DNA of 64,000 bases, taken from the NCBI RefSeq assembly GCF_023278565.1, contig NC_064672.1, positions 124,001-188,000 of the forward strand, written 5' to 3'. The DNA comes from Colletotrichum lupini. Lineage: Eukaryota > Ascomycota > Sordariomycetes > Glomerellales > Glomerellaceae. Within the stretch, counting starts at the first letter, position 1; each line of letters begins with the position of its first letter. Of the stretch, positions 47,457-59,872 are shown piece by piece. The notes beneath the pieces are model-generated. The model saw nothing but the letters and a program-made list of their open reading frames with translations, made no database searches and was not told the DNA's origin. A program made the position numbers and the translations under genes.

Positions 47457-49126
47457 TTAGAGTTTGAATCCTCCGGTCCTATTATGGAACAGGCCCTCTG
47501 GATCAACCGAAGCCCGCACTCTTTCCGCCAACTCTCTCTTCTCTGGCTTCAATCTTCCCCAGTAGTCTTGTCGAAAGTATCCATCGTTCATGAACAGGGG
47601 CCTGTAGGCGTCTGGAAGAGTGCCGTCTTGGACAAATCCATCAACACGAGACTTCATACCAGTATATAATTTGACCATGGTATCATCAACTGCAGCGTCA
47701 TCCAGTCGAAACAAGTAGGAGTAATCAAACTCGAAGATGATTCTGTCGAACCCATCATCAAGATCCAGCAGATCGCCACCTCTCTCTCGGCTGATCCGGG
47801 CTAGTGACTTCGGTATGGGCTGAAAAGCCATCGAGGCAATGATCCCAGCTACTCCTGACTTTACAGCTGACGTGTTGTACCAATGGTCATAGTAAGATCG
47901 CATCACCTTTGCGCCTGCTGCAGCTGGCGGAAGAGGTGTCGTCTCCGTAGCGATAGTGTAAACACTACCTTTCAAGACGAAGACGTTGTTCGCTTTGAGC
48001 AAGTCGGTGTAAGACCTCGTCTTACAAGTGTTGAGCGACGATTGGATATCCAAGAATTCGTCAAATACTCCAGATGGAGGCTGTGGTCCGTCGTAGAACA
48101 GAAAGAAGATCCAGATGTTGACGCTGTTCAATACAGTCAACTCTGAAGTTGCGATGATGGCTGCCTTTGGATCATGATAATTCTCAGTAAAGTTTCGAAT
48201 CGCCGCGAGTATCTCATCTGTTTTGTCGCCGCCAAATACCAAGTTTCCGCCCCATATCTGCCCCTTGTATTAGCAGATTCTGTCGCCAATGGGAAGTCGC
48301 TGGTTGAGGGACCACAGCACTTACCTGTCCTATTGCATGCGCTTGCAAGTTATACCTTGTTACGATTCCGTACGCATTGCCACCTCCTTTTATGGCAGCA
48401 AGAAGGTCCGAATTGGAAGTATTGGAAGCGGTCACTACCGATCCATTTGCAAGTACCATCTCCGCTGACACTATGTTGTTCGACGCCCAGCCGTATTGGG
48501 TGCTGAGAAAACTGAGCCCCCCTTTGAAGAACGTTAGATGCCTCATTCCATGCAGGCGCCAAAGTTGAACATCAAGATACCTCCTAGAAGATAGCCACCC
48601 ACGCCGACATTCCCGATGCGGCCCCCAACGACAGTCACTCCAGTTCCCTCAAGAGCTTCGTGAACCTCTTCCCATTTGTTTCCGGGACCGACGCTGACCG
48701 TGTTATTCTCCTTGTGGTACACGACTTCCTTTAGCCCTTTTGTAGAGATCAAAGGGCCACCTTGCACGCTTGCAAAGTAATTGTTCGGGTTGTGTCCTCC
48801 CGACTTAACAGCAAACTGCTCTTTGTTATTAAGCAGGGCAGTGACAATAGCTGAAACTTCTGCAGCACTCGTTGGAACCAGGATACAGTCTGGCTTCAGG
48901 TTGCTGCAAGCAGTCGACCTACTGGCGGTTAAAATAATTCAGCGCTGGATCAATGAGCCTACCAGTAGTTTTGTTGTTCCTGGGTGTACTCTATCTCAAT
49001 CCCCTGGTATTGTTGGATCTTCGTCGATGCGGATAGCTGTTGACACGTCGCAGATAGAGACTCAACGCATATTGCCAACCCTAAACACACGAAGAGCGTC
49101 AATAGCCTTGATGAATCAATGTTCAT
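47457..49126 (-). CDS. Secreted BBE-type FAD-linked oxidase
   Basis: Berberine-bridge-enzyme-like flavoprotein that oxidises sugars, alcohols or aromatic metabolites with FAD. Four exons: 49126-48963, 48918-48581, 48521-48325 and 48257-47457. They join in frame to 499 aa; introns are 44, 59 and 67 nt. A signal peptide (MNIDSSRLLTLFVCLGLAIC) precedes the FAD_binding_4 domain. SGGHN holds His97, the expected covalent FAD attachment residue. GRIGNVGVGGYLLGGGLSF and QYGWASNNIVSAEMV follow. The second attachment Cys of bicovalent members is absent from the GRIGNVGVGG segment, so attachment should be through His only. The C-terminal BBE domain closes with NDGYFRQDYWGRL and VDPEGLFHNRTGGF. All exons are open, making it the only intact gene between the laccase and the right-hand transposon block. 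Confidence 0.95.
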
Positions 49127-50542
49127 GACGGGCAGGATGACAAGAGTTCAAAGTCAGTGATGCAAAGTCTTGCGAGCGTAGTCTGGAGGAGGGGCACGAG
49201 AGGCCTATTTAATGTAAATACTCTAGACACATCATGTAACAAGCACAGCTGAGGTCAGATGGGTCTTCCCGCTGCATTTACCAATCAAAATTTCTGGGAT
49301 GCGATTGCTGTCAAGTTGGACACCTTCCGTAAATGTAGAAATTGGGGCGCCACGATGCTGCTTTAGATGGCATCGCTTGTCAAGTGGATCAGACGATGCG
49401 GTCGCATAAGTGCTGACAATCACACACCTTCTTTTCCAGCCACATCGACTACGATAGGAAATCACATCGGCAGGCTGCTAGGTACAACGATGCTGGTGAT
49501 TGTTCAAAGGCTCAGAGTTTCGTATTTTCGGCTGTGACTTTTCGCGTACTCGTGCTTTTCGGAAATCCACACAACCTCGCGATGAAAAGCCAAATGTTGA
49601 GGGAACATCGCTGTACTCAAGTTTCAGCTCTACATGAAAGCTGACCCTAAGCGAGTGGCATTCTACTCAGACTATTGAAAGGTGTGGGTAGCTGATAGGA
49701 GCAGTCGTTATTTATTTTTTCGCTGGCAACATCGATCATTCGTCAATGCCTGGTGTAATGGATTTTGTCTCCATCCACTGCAAAGTACAAAACCTTCCTC
49801 TGCCCTCCTGCAGGTGAACCTGTGATCTTCTAGAAGGTGATAGGACGCTGATACATTGGTGGCCACCTTGGGCATCAAGAATCAATAGACATCAATAGGC
49901 GTGGGGGAGTGTTGCAACGCAGGTGGTCCGAAGCCACCTACCTACCTTGTGTGTGGATCCGCTGGTGGTGTGCTGCGTGACTGTGTGACATGGCCCAATG
50001 AATGCTTCGATTGTTGAGCTATTCACCGCAGTGCATGCGGAAGTCGGAGTCGCGGCCTAGCGAAAATCACAAAGGATGCTGCAGGCTTATTCATGTAGGG
50101 TACCTAGATGAGAGGCCATGTTTCTTGAGAACATGGAGTTACATCTACCTCCCCATTTAGCGAGCTGACCATACGTAATGATAGCGATGGCCCCTCGGTG
50201 TAGTCGCCTGGGGGAATCCTTGGCTATATTGATTCAATAACGTGCTTCTCCGCTTACTGCTGCAGGTGTACCAGACAAAGATATGTCCAATAATGGCGTC
50301 CACTCACGATGACCAATTCGAAGGTACCAGCACTAAGAAACAGTGACCTCGCCTCTAATTTACGTCCAATTATCTTTAGTCCAATACAGAAGTGGTGTCC
50401 AAATTCCGGATCCGCCAAAATACCACGAATATTTTCGGACTGTACATGTTTAGGTCCCATGCGATACCATCCAAAAAAGAAGAGAAAGAAAACGCATCTC
50501 CGTGTTGTTGATGTCGCCGTCTGTGAAATCCAACGATCCTTT
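49127..50542. other. Intergenic region
   Basis: 1.4 kb upstream of the FAD oxidase and downstream of the tannase fragment. Base composition is normal. No recognisable gene; the longest frames overlap the tannase remnant. Confidence 0.55.
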
Positions 50543-51290
50543 CTAGGCGCACTCCCAGCTGTCTGCCAAATCAATTTCGCCGGTAACGTAACGAGCCTTC
50601 AGAGGGTAAGGACAATAGGTCTCTGTCTGGCTATTCCTCGAAGGACATTGTCTTCATGGTATTTTGTAGCCACCAACTTCTGAGGTGCAATACCCTCTTC
50701 AACCCATCGCATGATGGCATAAATTCCGTTATGGTCGGCATCGTCGCTGCCCGGCACGCCATGGGTAGCTCCGCCAATCGTCGAAATACCGGTGTACCAG
50801 GGCGCGGCGGTGCTACCAGTACAATGAAAAAGACCCGGAACCAGAAACATACGGTAAAAATCGTCAAGACTGATCTGCATAGCTTTGTAAACTTCCTCGT
50901 AAAAGTATATGCTTGCCCCGCTGCTGATTGTGTCATCTGCAAGGCCATGAAGATGGATCAGCTTGCCACCGCGGTTCTTGAAAGCAGATAGATTGTATTT
51001 ATCGGCAGTCGAGTTGCCGGGGTCAATGGTATCAATCAGCTTCACGGTGTTGAAGTCGAAACTTCGCCAGTCCCAGTCTGTGTCGTTCACCACCATGTTG
51101 ATGACGTATTGTAAGCCGATCGCAGATGGCTCCTCCGTGCCGCTCGCTACAAACGCAAGACTTGACCCCAGTGATGGCTTGGGAAATACAAAAGCTTGAT
51201 CAACGTCAATATAATCGCTTGTTAACTGGCGGAGAGTATTGATCTGCTGCGGCGTTAAGTAGCTTGAGGCGTTGTTGTTTGTTGTCACGA
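50543..51290 (-). pseudogene. Tannase/feruloyl esterase family gene, 5'-truncated and frameshifted
   Basis: The 3' third of a secreted tannase/feruloyl esterase. Remaining sequence starts near SSYLTPQQINTLRQL at 51260 and contains DVDQAFVFP, HLHGLADDTIS (catalytic Asp), MFLVPGLFHC (catalytic His plus the family Cys) and ADHNGIYAIMRWVEEG. The N-terminal two thirds, with the nucleophilic Ser and its disulphide Cys, are missing: AT-rich transposon sequence begins at about 51295. Near the end, after RQRPI, the frame runs into a stop at 50599. Shifting by one base at about 50615 gives PYPLKARYVTGEI and DLADSWECA with a stop at 50543-50545, the expected tannase ending. One T appears to be missing from a short T run. 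The conserved Cys before LTP reads Tyr (TAC), possibly another TpG-to-TpA change. Confidence 0.92.
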
Positions 51291-52771
51291 GTTATAGTAC
51301 GTAGCAATGGGCATACGGAGTATAATAAAAGTAGCTTAACTATTAAAATAGAAATAGATAAAAGAAAAAGGTCTATATATATAATATTTAAAATAGATAC
51401 GTGATTTAGTACGTAATAAGTACTTTATAAAATATAATTACTATCCTTATTACGTAATATACCCCCTAATTACTATTACTAAGGAGCTATTATACTTAAA
51501 ATAAAATCTTTAAATACTCTTATAAAAGCTTAATTTAGTTAAATATAAATAAAAGAAAAATAAATATAAGGGATATACGTTTTTTAAACTACGTTTATTA
51601 TGAATATATCCCTTTATTTAAAGTAAATAAAATCTTAATTTAAAATAGTACGTATTTTATTATTTTTAATATATAAATTATTAAAAGTAAGGCTATTTAG
51701 CCGCTTTATATATATTCAAATTCTCGTAGTATTACTTAGCTATTATTTTTCTTTTTTTTTTAACTTCTCGTAGTTATTATAAGTACCCTTATTTATTACG
51801 TATACGCGCCTATATTATTAAATCGTTTATTAATTTTATTCTAAGTATAAATATTTAATATATTTAAAAATAATAATAAGTTTTATATAATTTTTATAAT
51901 ACCTCTTATATATATATTATATAGTTTATTAAGAGTTTAAATAGGTAATAATATCAATAAGCCCCTTTAAGTTATTTACCCCTCTTATAACCTCTTATTT
52001 ACTTATTAAGGCCCGGTTACTAAGCTCTCTCTTTTTAATTAAGAGGATATTAAGGTTACTAATTAAGATATTAAGAATTTTATTAAGTTTAAAGCTCTTT
52101 TTAGTAGTTATAATAAGAGTAATAATAAAGTAAATAATAATAATAAGAGCTTTAATAAGCTTTTACTTATCCCCCCCTCGGAGTTTAAAAATAAAAATAA
52201 GATTAGTTTAGATAATAAGCCCTTTAAAAAGGGTATATTATATACTTATTATTTTAAAAGTTTATATTTAATATTATTTTAAGGTTTAAAAAATATAAAG
52301 CTAGTTTTTTTTAAAAAAGTAATAAGAAATAAAAAAGAATACTAAGAAATAAAAATACCCCTTATAATAAGTATAGTTCTTTTTATTATTTTAGACTTAT
52401 TTAATATATACTTAGTCCTTAAAAAGCTTAAAAAAGAAGCTCTTAAAGAACGAGAAGTTTAATACTTATTTTATTTTAAAATAGCCCTCTAGTTTATTAA
52501 CTTTAAAAATAGTAATTATTATTTTATAAAAAATAATAACCGGTATATATACTATTTTAATAGCTATTTAGCTAAGGAGTATATTGATATATTAGTCGTT
52601 TTATAATTAATAACCTAGGCCCTTACCGAGGCTATTATAAATAGTACTCCCTTTTTTATAAATATATTATCCTTTTTTATTATTAAAAAGCGTATTTTTA
52701 ATTATAGTTTTAATAAGATATTACTAAGCTCTATAATATCGTTTACTAAATATATAATAATTAAAGGATAT
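51291..52771. other. AT-rich RIP-degraded sequence, unidentified element
   Basis: Abrupt change to about 75-80% AT with frequent TAA/TAG in all frames, beginning where the tannase reading frame stops being recognisable. Probably the end of a transposon that removed or displaced the tannase 5' part. No terminal repeats could be recognised. Confidence 0.6.
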
Positions 52772-53116
52772 TAGAATGGGGTAGGGCGATTAGTCCTAGC
52801 GGTCTTTTTTAAAGCTAATTGAGTCTAGGGATTTATAAAAGAGCTAATCAGAGTAAAATATAAGAAAAAGGGCCCTAATTAAAAATAAAAGCTTAGTAAT
52901 ATAGAGTTTTATTTTAATTATATATATACTTTTTAAAATCGAACTAGAGCCCTTTTAATGATTTATTTTTAAATATAATAATATAAGACGATTAAGAAGT
53001 TTACCTTTTTAATTTAGTTAATACTATCCTCTTTCCCTTAGTTATAGCTCCGTTAATTAAGACCGTATTAACCTAATTAAAAGAGGTATCTTATATTACT
53101 TTTATAAATATTAGTA
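52772..53116 (+). repeat. LTR-like direct repeat, left copy
   Basis: 345 bp aligned to 62990-63334 with mostly transition differences. Shares the block GTAGGGCGATTAGTCCTAGC. Starts TAGAATGGGG, where TG is expected. Boundaries are uncertain by about 10 bp because weak similarity extends further left. Confidence 0.8.
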
Positions 53117-56100
53117 GTTTTTTTAGAATACTATATTATAAAAGTCCCTTATACTTTATACGTTTTAAATAGTCTCCCTTTTTAGAAATCCCTTTTTTAT
53201 TAAATAAGAAAATAAGCGAGAAAAAGCCCGACTTAATTAAAAATACTTTAAATGATTAATTAGAGAAAACGGTATAATAATTAAAACGAATATAAGTAGT
53301 AGGACTTTAATTTAAGAAAAGGTAGCTAGATAATTAAAATATAAAAACGAAAATATATAAAAAAGGGCTTTTTATTTAATAAAACGGGGGATATAATAGA
53401 CTTTAAGAGGCAAACAAAATAAATAAGTAGAGAAAAACGTAAATACTTAAGACCGGATTAGGCCTAAGTATAAAACGCTATAATAGTATAATAAAACGAA
53501 TAATAAGTTAAAATTAGAACTAATAAAATACTTTAACGGGCATAACTAATTATTTAATTAGATTTCTTTTTACTAATTAATATAGCCCGGAAACTTAATA
53601 ATAAACCTATTTAGAAATGCGGATACGTCGGGCTAAGGGCGCTTATAAAACTAGTTTTTAATTAAATTTATTAATAATTTTAATTAGTATTACCGTGGGC
53701 CTAATACGACGTTTAATTAAAACTTTAATTATATATATAATAAGGATTAAAAAGAACGGCCTAAATTACGTTATTTAGGATAATAGCTACGCTCTAGTTA
53801 TTAAAACGGCTCTTTTTTTCTCTTTTTAAATTTTATTTAAAATAAATAGATTAATATAAAACTATTAAAATTATAAATAGAATTAATAAACTATATTTTT
53901 AATAACCTCGGACCGTAAATATAAATAACTAATATATTATTTTTACTATTATTAGCGCCTTTTTAAACGTTTAATTATATAAACTTAACCCTTTTATTTT
54001 AAATAAACTATTTATTAAACTAGCTTTTATAATTTATTAAGACTTATAGGCTATAGAGTTATTTAATAATAACAAAGCTACCCTTTTTAATAGATCTACT
54101 TATTAATCTAATTAAAAGAAATTAGTTATAGCTTAAGTCGGGATAAATACCTTAATTAATACCCTCCTAAATAGTATTACTACCTAAATTTAAACTACTA
54201 TACCTTAAACTAAGGTTTTTATAATTCCTTAGCTTAATTTAATAAAGAATATAAGTTTTTATAAAATACCGTTCCTTAGTTAAGAAAGAACTACGGTTTT
54301 TAAAAATAATAATATAATAAACTTTTTAAAAAAGTTCGAGAACTAGTACGAGATTAGTAAAGTCCTAGACCGATTTAAGAATAAGCTTATTATATATATT
54401 ATAAAAAGAGATTATTAAACTCTAGTTAAAAACGTAATTAAAAAACTACCCTAGGCTTAAGCTAAGGATTTCTTTTTATAAAAATATAGAAAATAGGATA
54501 CTAACCGCTTTTTAAATAAAAAAGAGTAAATTAAAAAAGTTACTAAGGGGCTACTTATTTTGTTTTTTAATTTAAACTCTATTTAAGTACTGTTTACTAA
54601 AATTAATAACGCAATTACCCTTACTAAGTAATAAGACCTTTATATCGTAATTAATAAGAGCTTAATTAAGGCCGTATATAAGTAGTTTTATATTAATATT
54701 ATAAAAAAAGTAATAGAAGAAGTCGGGGTTATTTTAAATAGTTTTATTAAATTCATAAAATATATAAAGTTTAAAATAGGACTTCTTAATACGATTATAT
54801 ATAAGAAAGAATATAGCTTATTTTTTATAAATAATTAGAGTTAACCCGAACCCTTATTATAACCCCCTATTTTTTAAGTATATAATAATACTTAGTATTA
54901 ATATTTAAATTACTAATAATATCGCTAACTAATAATAAAGTCTAAGTTACCTAAGCGGCCGCTAATAATATTATTAATTCTAACTTAGTTAATAAGATAA
55001 GTAAGCTAAAGATTTATTAAAATAGTATTTATTTTTAAAGCCTTACTTATATATTTAATATAAGCGTTACGCATCCTAATTAGCCCCTAATTATAAGACT
55101 TAGGGATCGTTACTAATACTACTAAAGTTAATACTATTAAATTATTAAGGATTACGATTAATATACCCTTAATAAGGACGCCTATCTTATTATTTTAGTT
55201 TAGGGAGCTCAGTATTATAAAAAGCGTAATAGGTATAAGCTTATAAATAATATCCCTTTTATTATAATTAAAAATAAAAAAAAGCACGCAATTACTAATT
55301 ACGTTACCCTCTTTTTTTATATAACGAATATATTAACTAAAAGAAATACTAAGCTTTTAGCTAAGTAAATTCTAAATTATTAAATTAGACTACTTTAATA
55401 AACTATGCTTATACTCTTTTTTACTAATCCTATGAGTATAGTTAAATACGTTTACGTAATATAACTTAATTTAAGCTATTATAACTAAATAAACGTCTAT
55501 ACTATTTATAAAAAAAGACCCCCTAAGAATCGTACTTTAATAACTAAACTATATTTTAAAAAAACGTATAATATTAATAGCCTAAGCTAGCTTCTATAAT
55601 TTAAAAAAAAGATAGTTTCTTTTTTTAATTAAAAAAAAGAAATTATAAAGATCGATATTTATAACGAGGTTTTTAAAATAGTAAAGAACGTAATTCTTAA
55701 ATTTATTTCTAAGCCCTAGCTTATTAAAATCCTAATTAATATTTATAATATTAATATTTAAAGAACTTAAGAGCCTCTTTTTTATAAAACTTAAAAGATA
55801 ATAATTATAAATTAGTCCCGTAACTTTAACCTTAGGGTCGAGGCTAAAGAGTTAATAAAAAAGAGGCTCGAGGCCCTAATCTCGCTTTTTATAAACCTTT
55901 TATAAAAAATTATATTAAAATATACCGTAGTAATAATAACTTTAATACGTAATTAAGGGTATTTTAATACTAATAGAATTTTATTAAAAGCTTTAAAATC
56001 CTTAGCTAACTTAGTAAAGAATAGGTAATAATAAAAAGATATTAAGGATCTTTTTAATAAGTATAATAAAAACCTCTTCTTAAAGCCGAGCTATATAGTT

Positions 56101-57599
56101 AAGATTAATAAAATTAGAGGTACTAATTTAATTTTTAAGTTTTTAACTTTCATAATTTTAAACGCTTATTTATAATTAAAAATCTAAATATTTAGCGTAA
56201 ATTAAGATAATAAAAGTTTAATAATTATCGCAATTTTAAATACTAGGGTATAAATTAATATTTTTTTAAAATAATACGTTAAAAAAGCTAGTATTTTTTA
56301 TATAATAACGAAACTTCAAATATAAATGTTTAAATACGATCCGGCTAGCTAGATAACTTTTAATAGCTTTTATTTTATAAATATATAAATTAGTAAGTTT
56401 AAAATAACTACTTATTTTTTTATTAAAGACGAGTAAGAAACCTCCGATCCGTTATTACTAAGTTTTCTATTTATATAAGATACTAAGTTATTTCTTAAAT
56501 ATAATAAGTTAATAATTACTGCTCTAATTTATATTAAAAATACGAGGCTAAGGATCTTCGTAGGGATTATTAAAACTAACGGTTTTTAGAATATAAAAGA
56601 TATTTTATTTTATTTTAAGTAGTACGTAAAGGAAGTTTTGAAATTAGAAAACTAAATATTAGTAATATAACTAGGAATATTATTAGTTTTAATAACCCCT
56701 ATTTAAAATCTAAACTAAAAAAAGATAAGCGTATTATAGTAGTCTTAAACTAAGACTAAGCTAATTAAATTATAATTATAATTACGCTCTATATAATCTA
56801 GTTTTAAATTATATAAATTAAGAAAATAATAGTAACTACTTATAATAAAGCTAGAAATAGGCTAAATAGATTAGTTAATTAGGACGATTTACGTCTTTTA
56901 ATAAAAATACTTACCTTTTAATAAAAAGAATTATATATTAAATAATAAATTAAGAAGTTAGGATAAGAAGTATTAAAGTTATATAAAGTAACTAAAAAAG
57001 CTTTTTATAGGATTCCCTGCGCTATTAAAACTAATATAATATATAAAAAAAAAGATTAAAAAATCTAGCTAGTTAATAATATACCCTTTAACAGATCAAT
57101 ACTTAATAACGATCCTTATTAAAAACTTAAAAAGCTTAAAGAAGTTAAAAATAAGTTATAAAACCGATCGGGCCCTTATAAAAATATTATTATACTTAAG
57201 TTTTTAAATATAAAACTAAGTTCTAAATTAACAAATAATTAACTTTAAGCTATTCTTAAGGATTGTAATTACCTCTTATTTCGTAAATAAGATCTTTTTA
57301 AATAAATACTCTTTAATTAAAAAAAAGCGCTAGCGTAGGACTTTTTTAAATATAGCTATTTTAACCTTATAATTATACTACTATAATTAATTAAAACTAT
57401 ACTTTATAAAGCTTAATAAGCAAAGGGTATTCCTATTTTAAAAACTCTATTACTAAAAACTTTTTAAATAATTTAAGAACGTATTACTTAAAGTATTATT
57501 AAAAAAAGTTATGCTATATATTAAAACCCCTAGTTCTTAATAATAAAAAAGGATAATAATCTTTAGCTAATTAACTTAGTAACTAAGGTTAATACTATT

Positions 57600-58800
57600 A
57601 CTCTTTAAAACGCTTAGTAACTACTTAATACTAACGAGTTCTTAAACAAGTTTACTATAAATTAGCTTATCTCCTTTTTAAACTTCTTTTTTAATTATAA
57701 TTAGATCTTTTTAAATAAAAAGAGCTACGATCTAACGACTTTCTTAACTTTACTTAAGCTATATAAATACTATACCTTCTTATAAAAAGTAATAAATTTA
57801 GTAGCCTAGTCTTATTAAATTATAACCCGTATTTTCTATAACCTAATTCTAAAATATTATAGTATTCTTATTAATAATATCGTAGTTAAAAGCCCGCGAT
57901 CCCGCTATAATAATAAATATTTAACTAACTATTTTAGGATCCGGTAATTCGTTTACGAATACTTTTAGAATATTAATTAGGTCTTAGTTAATATTAAGCT
58001 AACTAGTTATACTATTTTTAAAGTAAAATTATAATAATACTAGCTATTTATAATTATTATAAGCTACTTTTATAGTATGGAAAGGAGACGGCTTAATTAA
58101 GCTAAAGTCCTTAAGATTTTTAAATAAATAAAATACTTAAATATTTTAGAAATTAGATCGTTTTTTAATATTATTATTTTTTATTATTATTAAATTAAGT
58201 ATTTCTTTTTATAGTAGCCCCGTTATACTCCCTATTTAATAAGAACTAATTTTTTAAATAGGGAGCACTATAAATCGAAGTTATAAAAATATTTAAAGAG
58301 GTAATTATTATAACCCCTATTTTAGTTTTATTAAACTATAATACCGAGGCTAGGTAAATTATTTTTATAACGGACGCTAATATTAAAAAATAGGGTAGTA
58401 TACTTAATTAGATTATTAATAATAACCGTATTATTATTTAATATAAGAGCGGGATATAGTACGGGTTAAAACTTAATTATAACTTTAATAAGCTCGAAAT
58501 ATAAAGCGTTTTAATAAACTTAAAATATTTTTATAATTACTTATTTAGGATTAATTTCTTATTAAAAACTAACGCTTAGGTCCTAATTACTTAGATTAAT
58601 AGCGTAGCAAATAACTTATTATTAATAATAATAACGTACTAGCTTTCTTAGATTGAATTTTTTAACTTTAAAATTAAATATATTAATAAGAAAAAGAATA
58701 CTATAATAAATAGCTTTTTAAAAAAAACCCTAGCTAATCTAACCTAGTTAAAGTAGAGCTTAATAAAAATATTAAGGACTTTATTAACGCACGAGTTTTA
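57600..58800 (+). pseudogene. Gypsy reverse transcriptase and RNase H remnant
   Basis: Plus-strand frame with many stops. RT part: NEFLNKFT, SYDLTTFLTLL, a TRIFYNLILKY stretch and VVKSPRSRYNN. Then KVLKIFK and the RNase H part: EVIIITPILV, FITDANIKK, YKSGI-YG and KYINKKK. This matches the order DLTAFMTP, RFLDD-like, GPRSRYNNEE, then EV..A, DAS..GWGAVL, RYESG.WS, HVPGKK of fungal Gypsy elements. The DDE and YVDD residues are not intact. Confidence 0.85.
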
Positions 58801-58907
58801 TAAATATACGTTATAAAAAACTTTTCTTTTATAATATATAGTTATAATAACGCTATTATTAATTAAGTATAAGAAATAAATATTCTAACTAATATATTAA
58901 GATTAAA

Positions 58908-59650
58908 CCCCCCCGACGGAGTAATCCGCCGGGGCCGTACCGTATATTACGTATTAAGGAAAACTAGGTATATTGCGCTCTATACCTAATTACTAATTAA
59001 AATAGTTAACTAACTCAACCGTTATCTTCCTTTTATTAATAGCTCTTAACTTTCTACCGCCCGTTTATAGGGTAAGCTTTACTTACTCTAATACGTATAG
59101 GACCTCTTAATACTAGCCCGTATAGGTAGCTAAGTCTAATATAATCTATTCTTTTATATAAGTATTATTATTACCTAGGGGGTCCCGTAGGAGCTATTTA
59201 AGGCGCCGGCTTATTACCCTAACTTTATATACCTCTAGCCCGTTTATTATAGCTATTATAGCTAAGCTAGTATCGATATATTAGATCTTAGTATTCGTAC
59301 TAGCCTAGCTATTTATAGCGCTTATAATATTACTTAGCTAAATTCCGTATTACTAAAAAGTACTTTACTACTTTTTAGGCGTGCTTACGTTAGCTACGAT
59401 AGCTATAGCGTCGAGCTAGCCGAAGAGGGCGCCTAGCCCGAGAGGGGTAGACTTATTAACGGGTATTTTTAAAGTAGGTTCTCGTCGAGGTAGTATTTTA
59501 ACTAGCTAACCTCTTAACTAATTATCTAACTAGCTATTTAGGTAGTAGTTTATATATTAATAGGTTTGTTTAGTAGATTTGTTTAGTAGATTTGTTTAAT
59601 AGATTTATTTAGTAGATTTGTTTAGTTTAAATAGAGAGTAGCTTTAGGTA
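58908..59650 (+). repeat. Repeat B, first copy (starts with a C-rich hairpin)
   Basis: Homologous to 63335-64000 over at least 660 bp, with mostly transition differences and some indels. Opens with CCCCGACGGA-GTAA-TCCGCCGGGG (58911-58934), a ten-base stem with one mismatch, then CCGTACCGTAT. Ends in or after a 13-bp tandem repeat. Class is not recognised. Confidence 0.75.
59565..59626 (+). repeat. 13-bp tandem repeat, about 4.5 copies
   Basis: Unit TTTGTTTAGTAGA, with single transitions in copies three and four. The second copy of repeat B reaches the same tandem at about 63976 where the window ends. Confidence 0.85.
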
Positions 59651-59820
59651 ATATTAGAAGCGATAAGGATAGAAAGAATCTTTGCGAGCTCTGAAGAGTA
59701 GTAAATATTAACTTATTTAGCCCTTTCTTTAGAAACCTCTACGTTACTATTAAAGTTTAGAACCTTTGCGGTTAAGGGTAAGTAAATTCCTTACTATAAA
59801 TAAGGCTACCTCTAACTATT

Positions 59821-59872
59821 GCGGCCGACTATAGCAGCCGACTATTACGGCTAACTATTACGGCTAACCTCT
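59821..59872 (+). repeat. 13-bp tandem repeat, four copies, GC-richer
   Basis: Unit approximately GCGGCCGACTATT, drifting to ACGGCTAACTATT through transitions. It stands out from the surrounding AT-rich sequence. Confidence 0.8.

Noticed and set aside
48919..48962. Very short (44-nt) first intron of the FAD oxidase taken as a possible frameshift
   Set aside because: GTAGGC donor and TAG acceptor restore the frame exactly into the conserved SNLKPDCILVPTSAAEV segment, so an intron is the better reading.
58911..58934. Hairpin interpreted as a helitron 3' end on the minus strand
   Set aside because: No CTRR terminus follows the hairpin in either copy and no A^T target site is visible.
59565..59626. 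Tandem array considered as a CRISPR-like repeat
   Set aside because: Contiguous 13-bp units with no spacers in a eukaryotic transposon context; an ordinary minisatellite.
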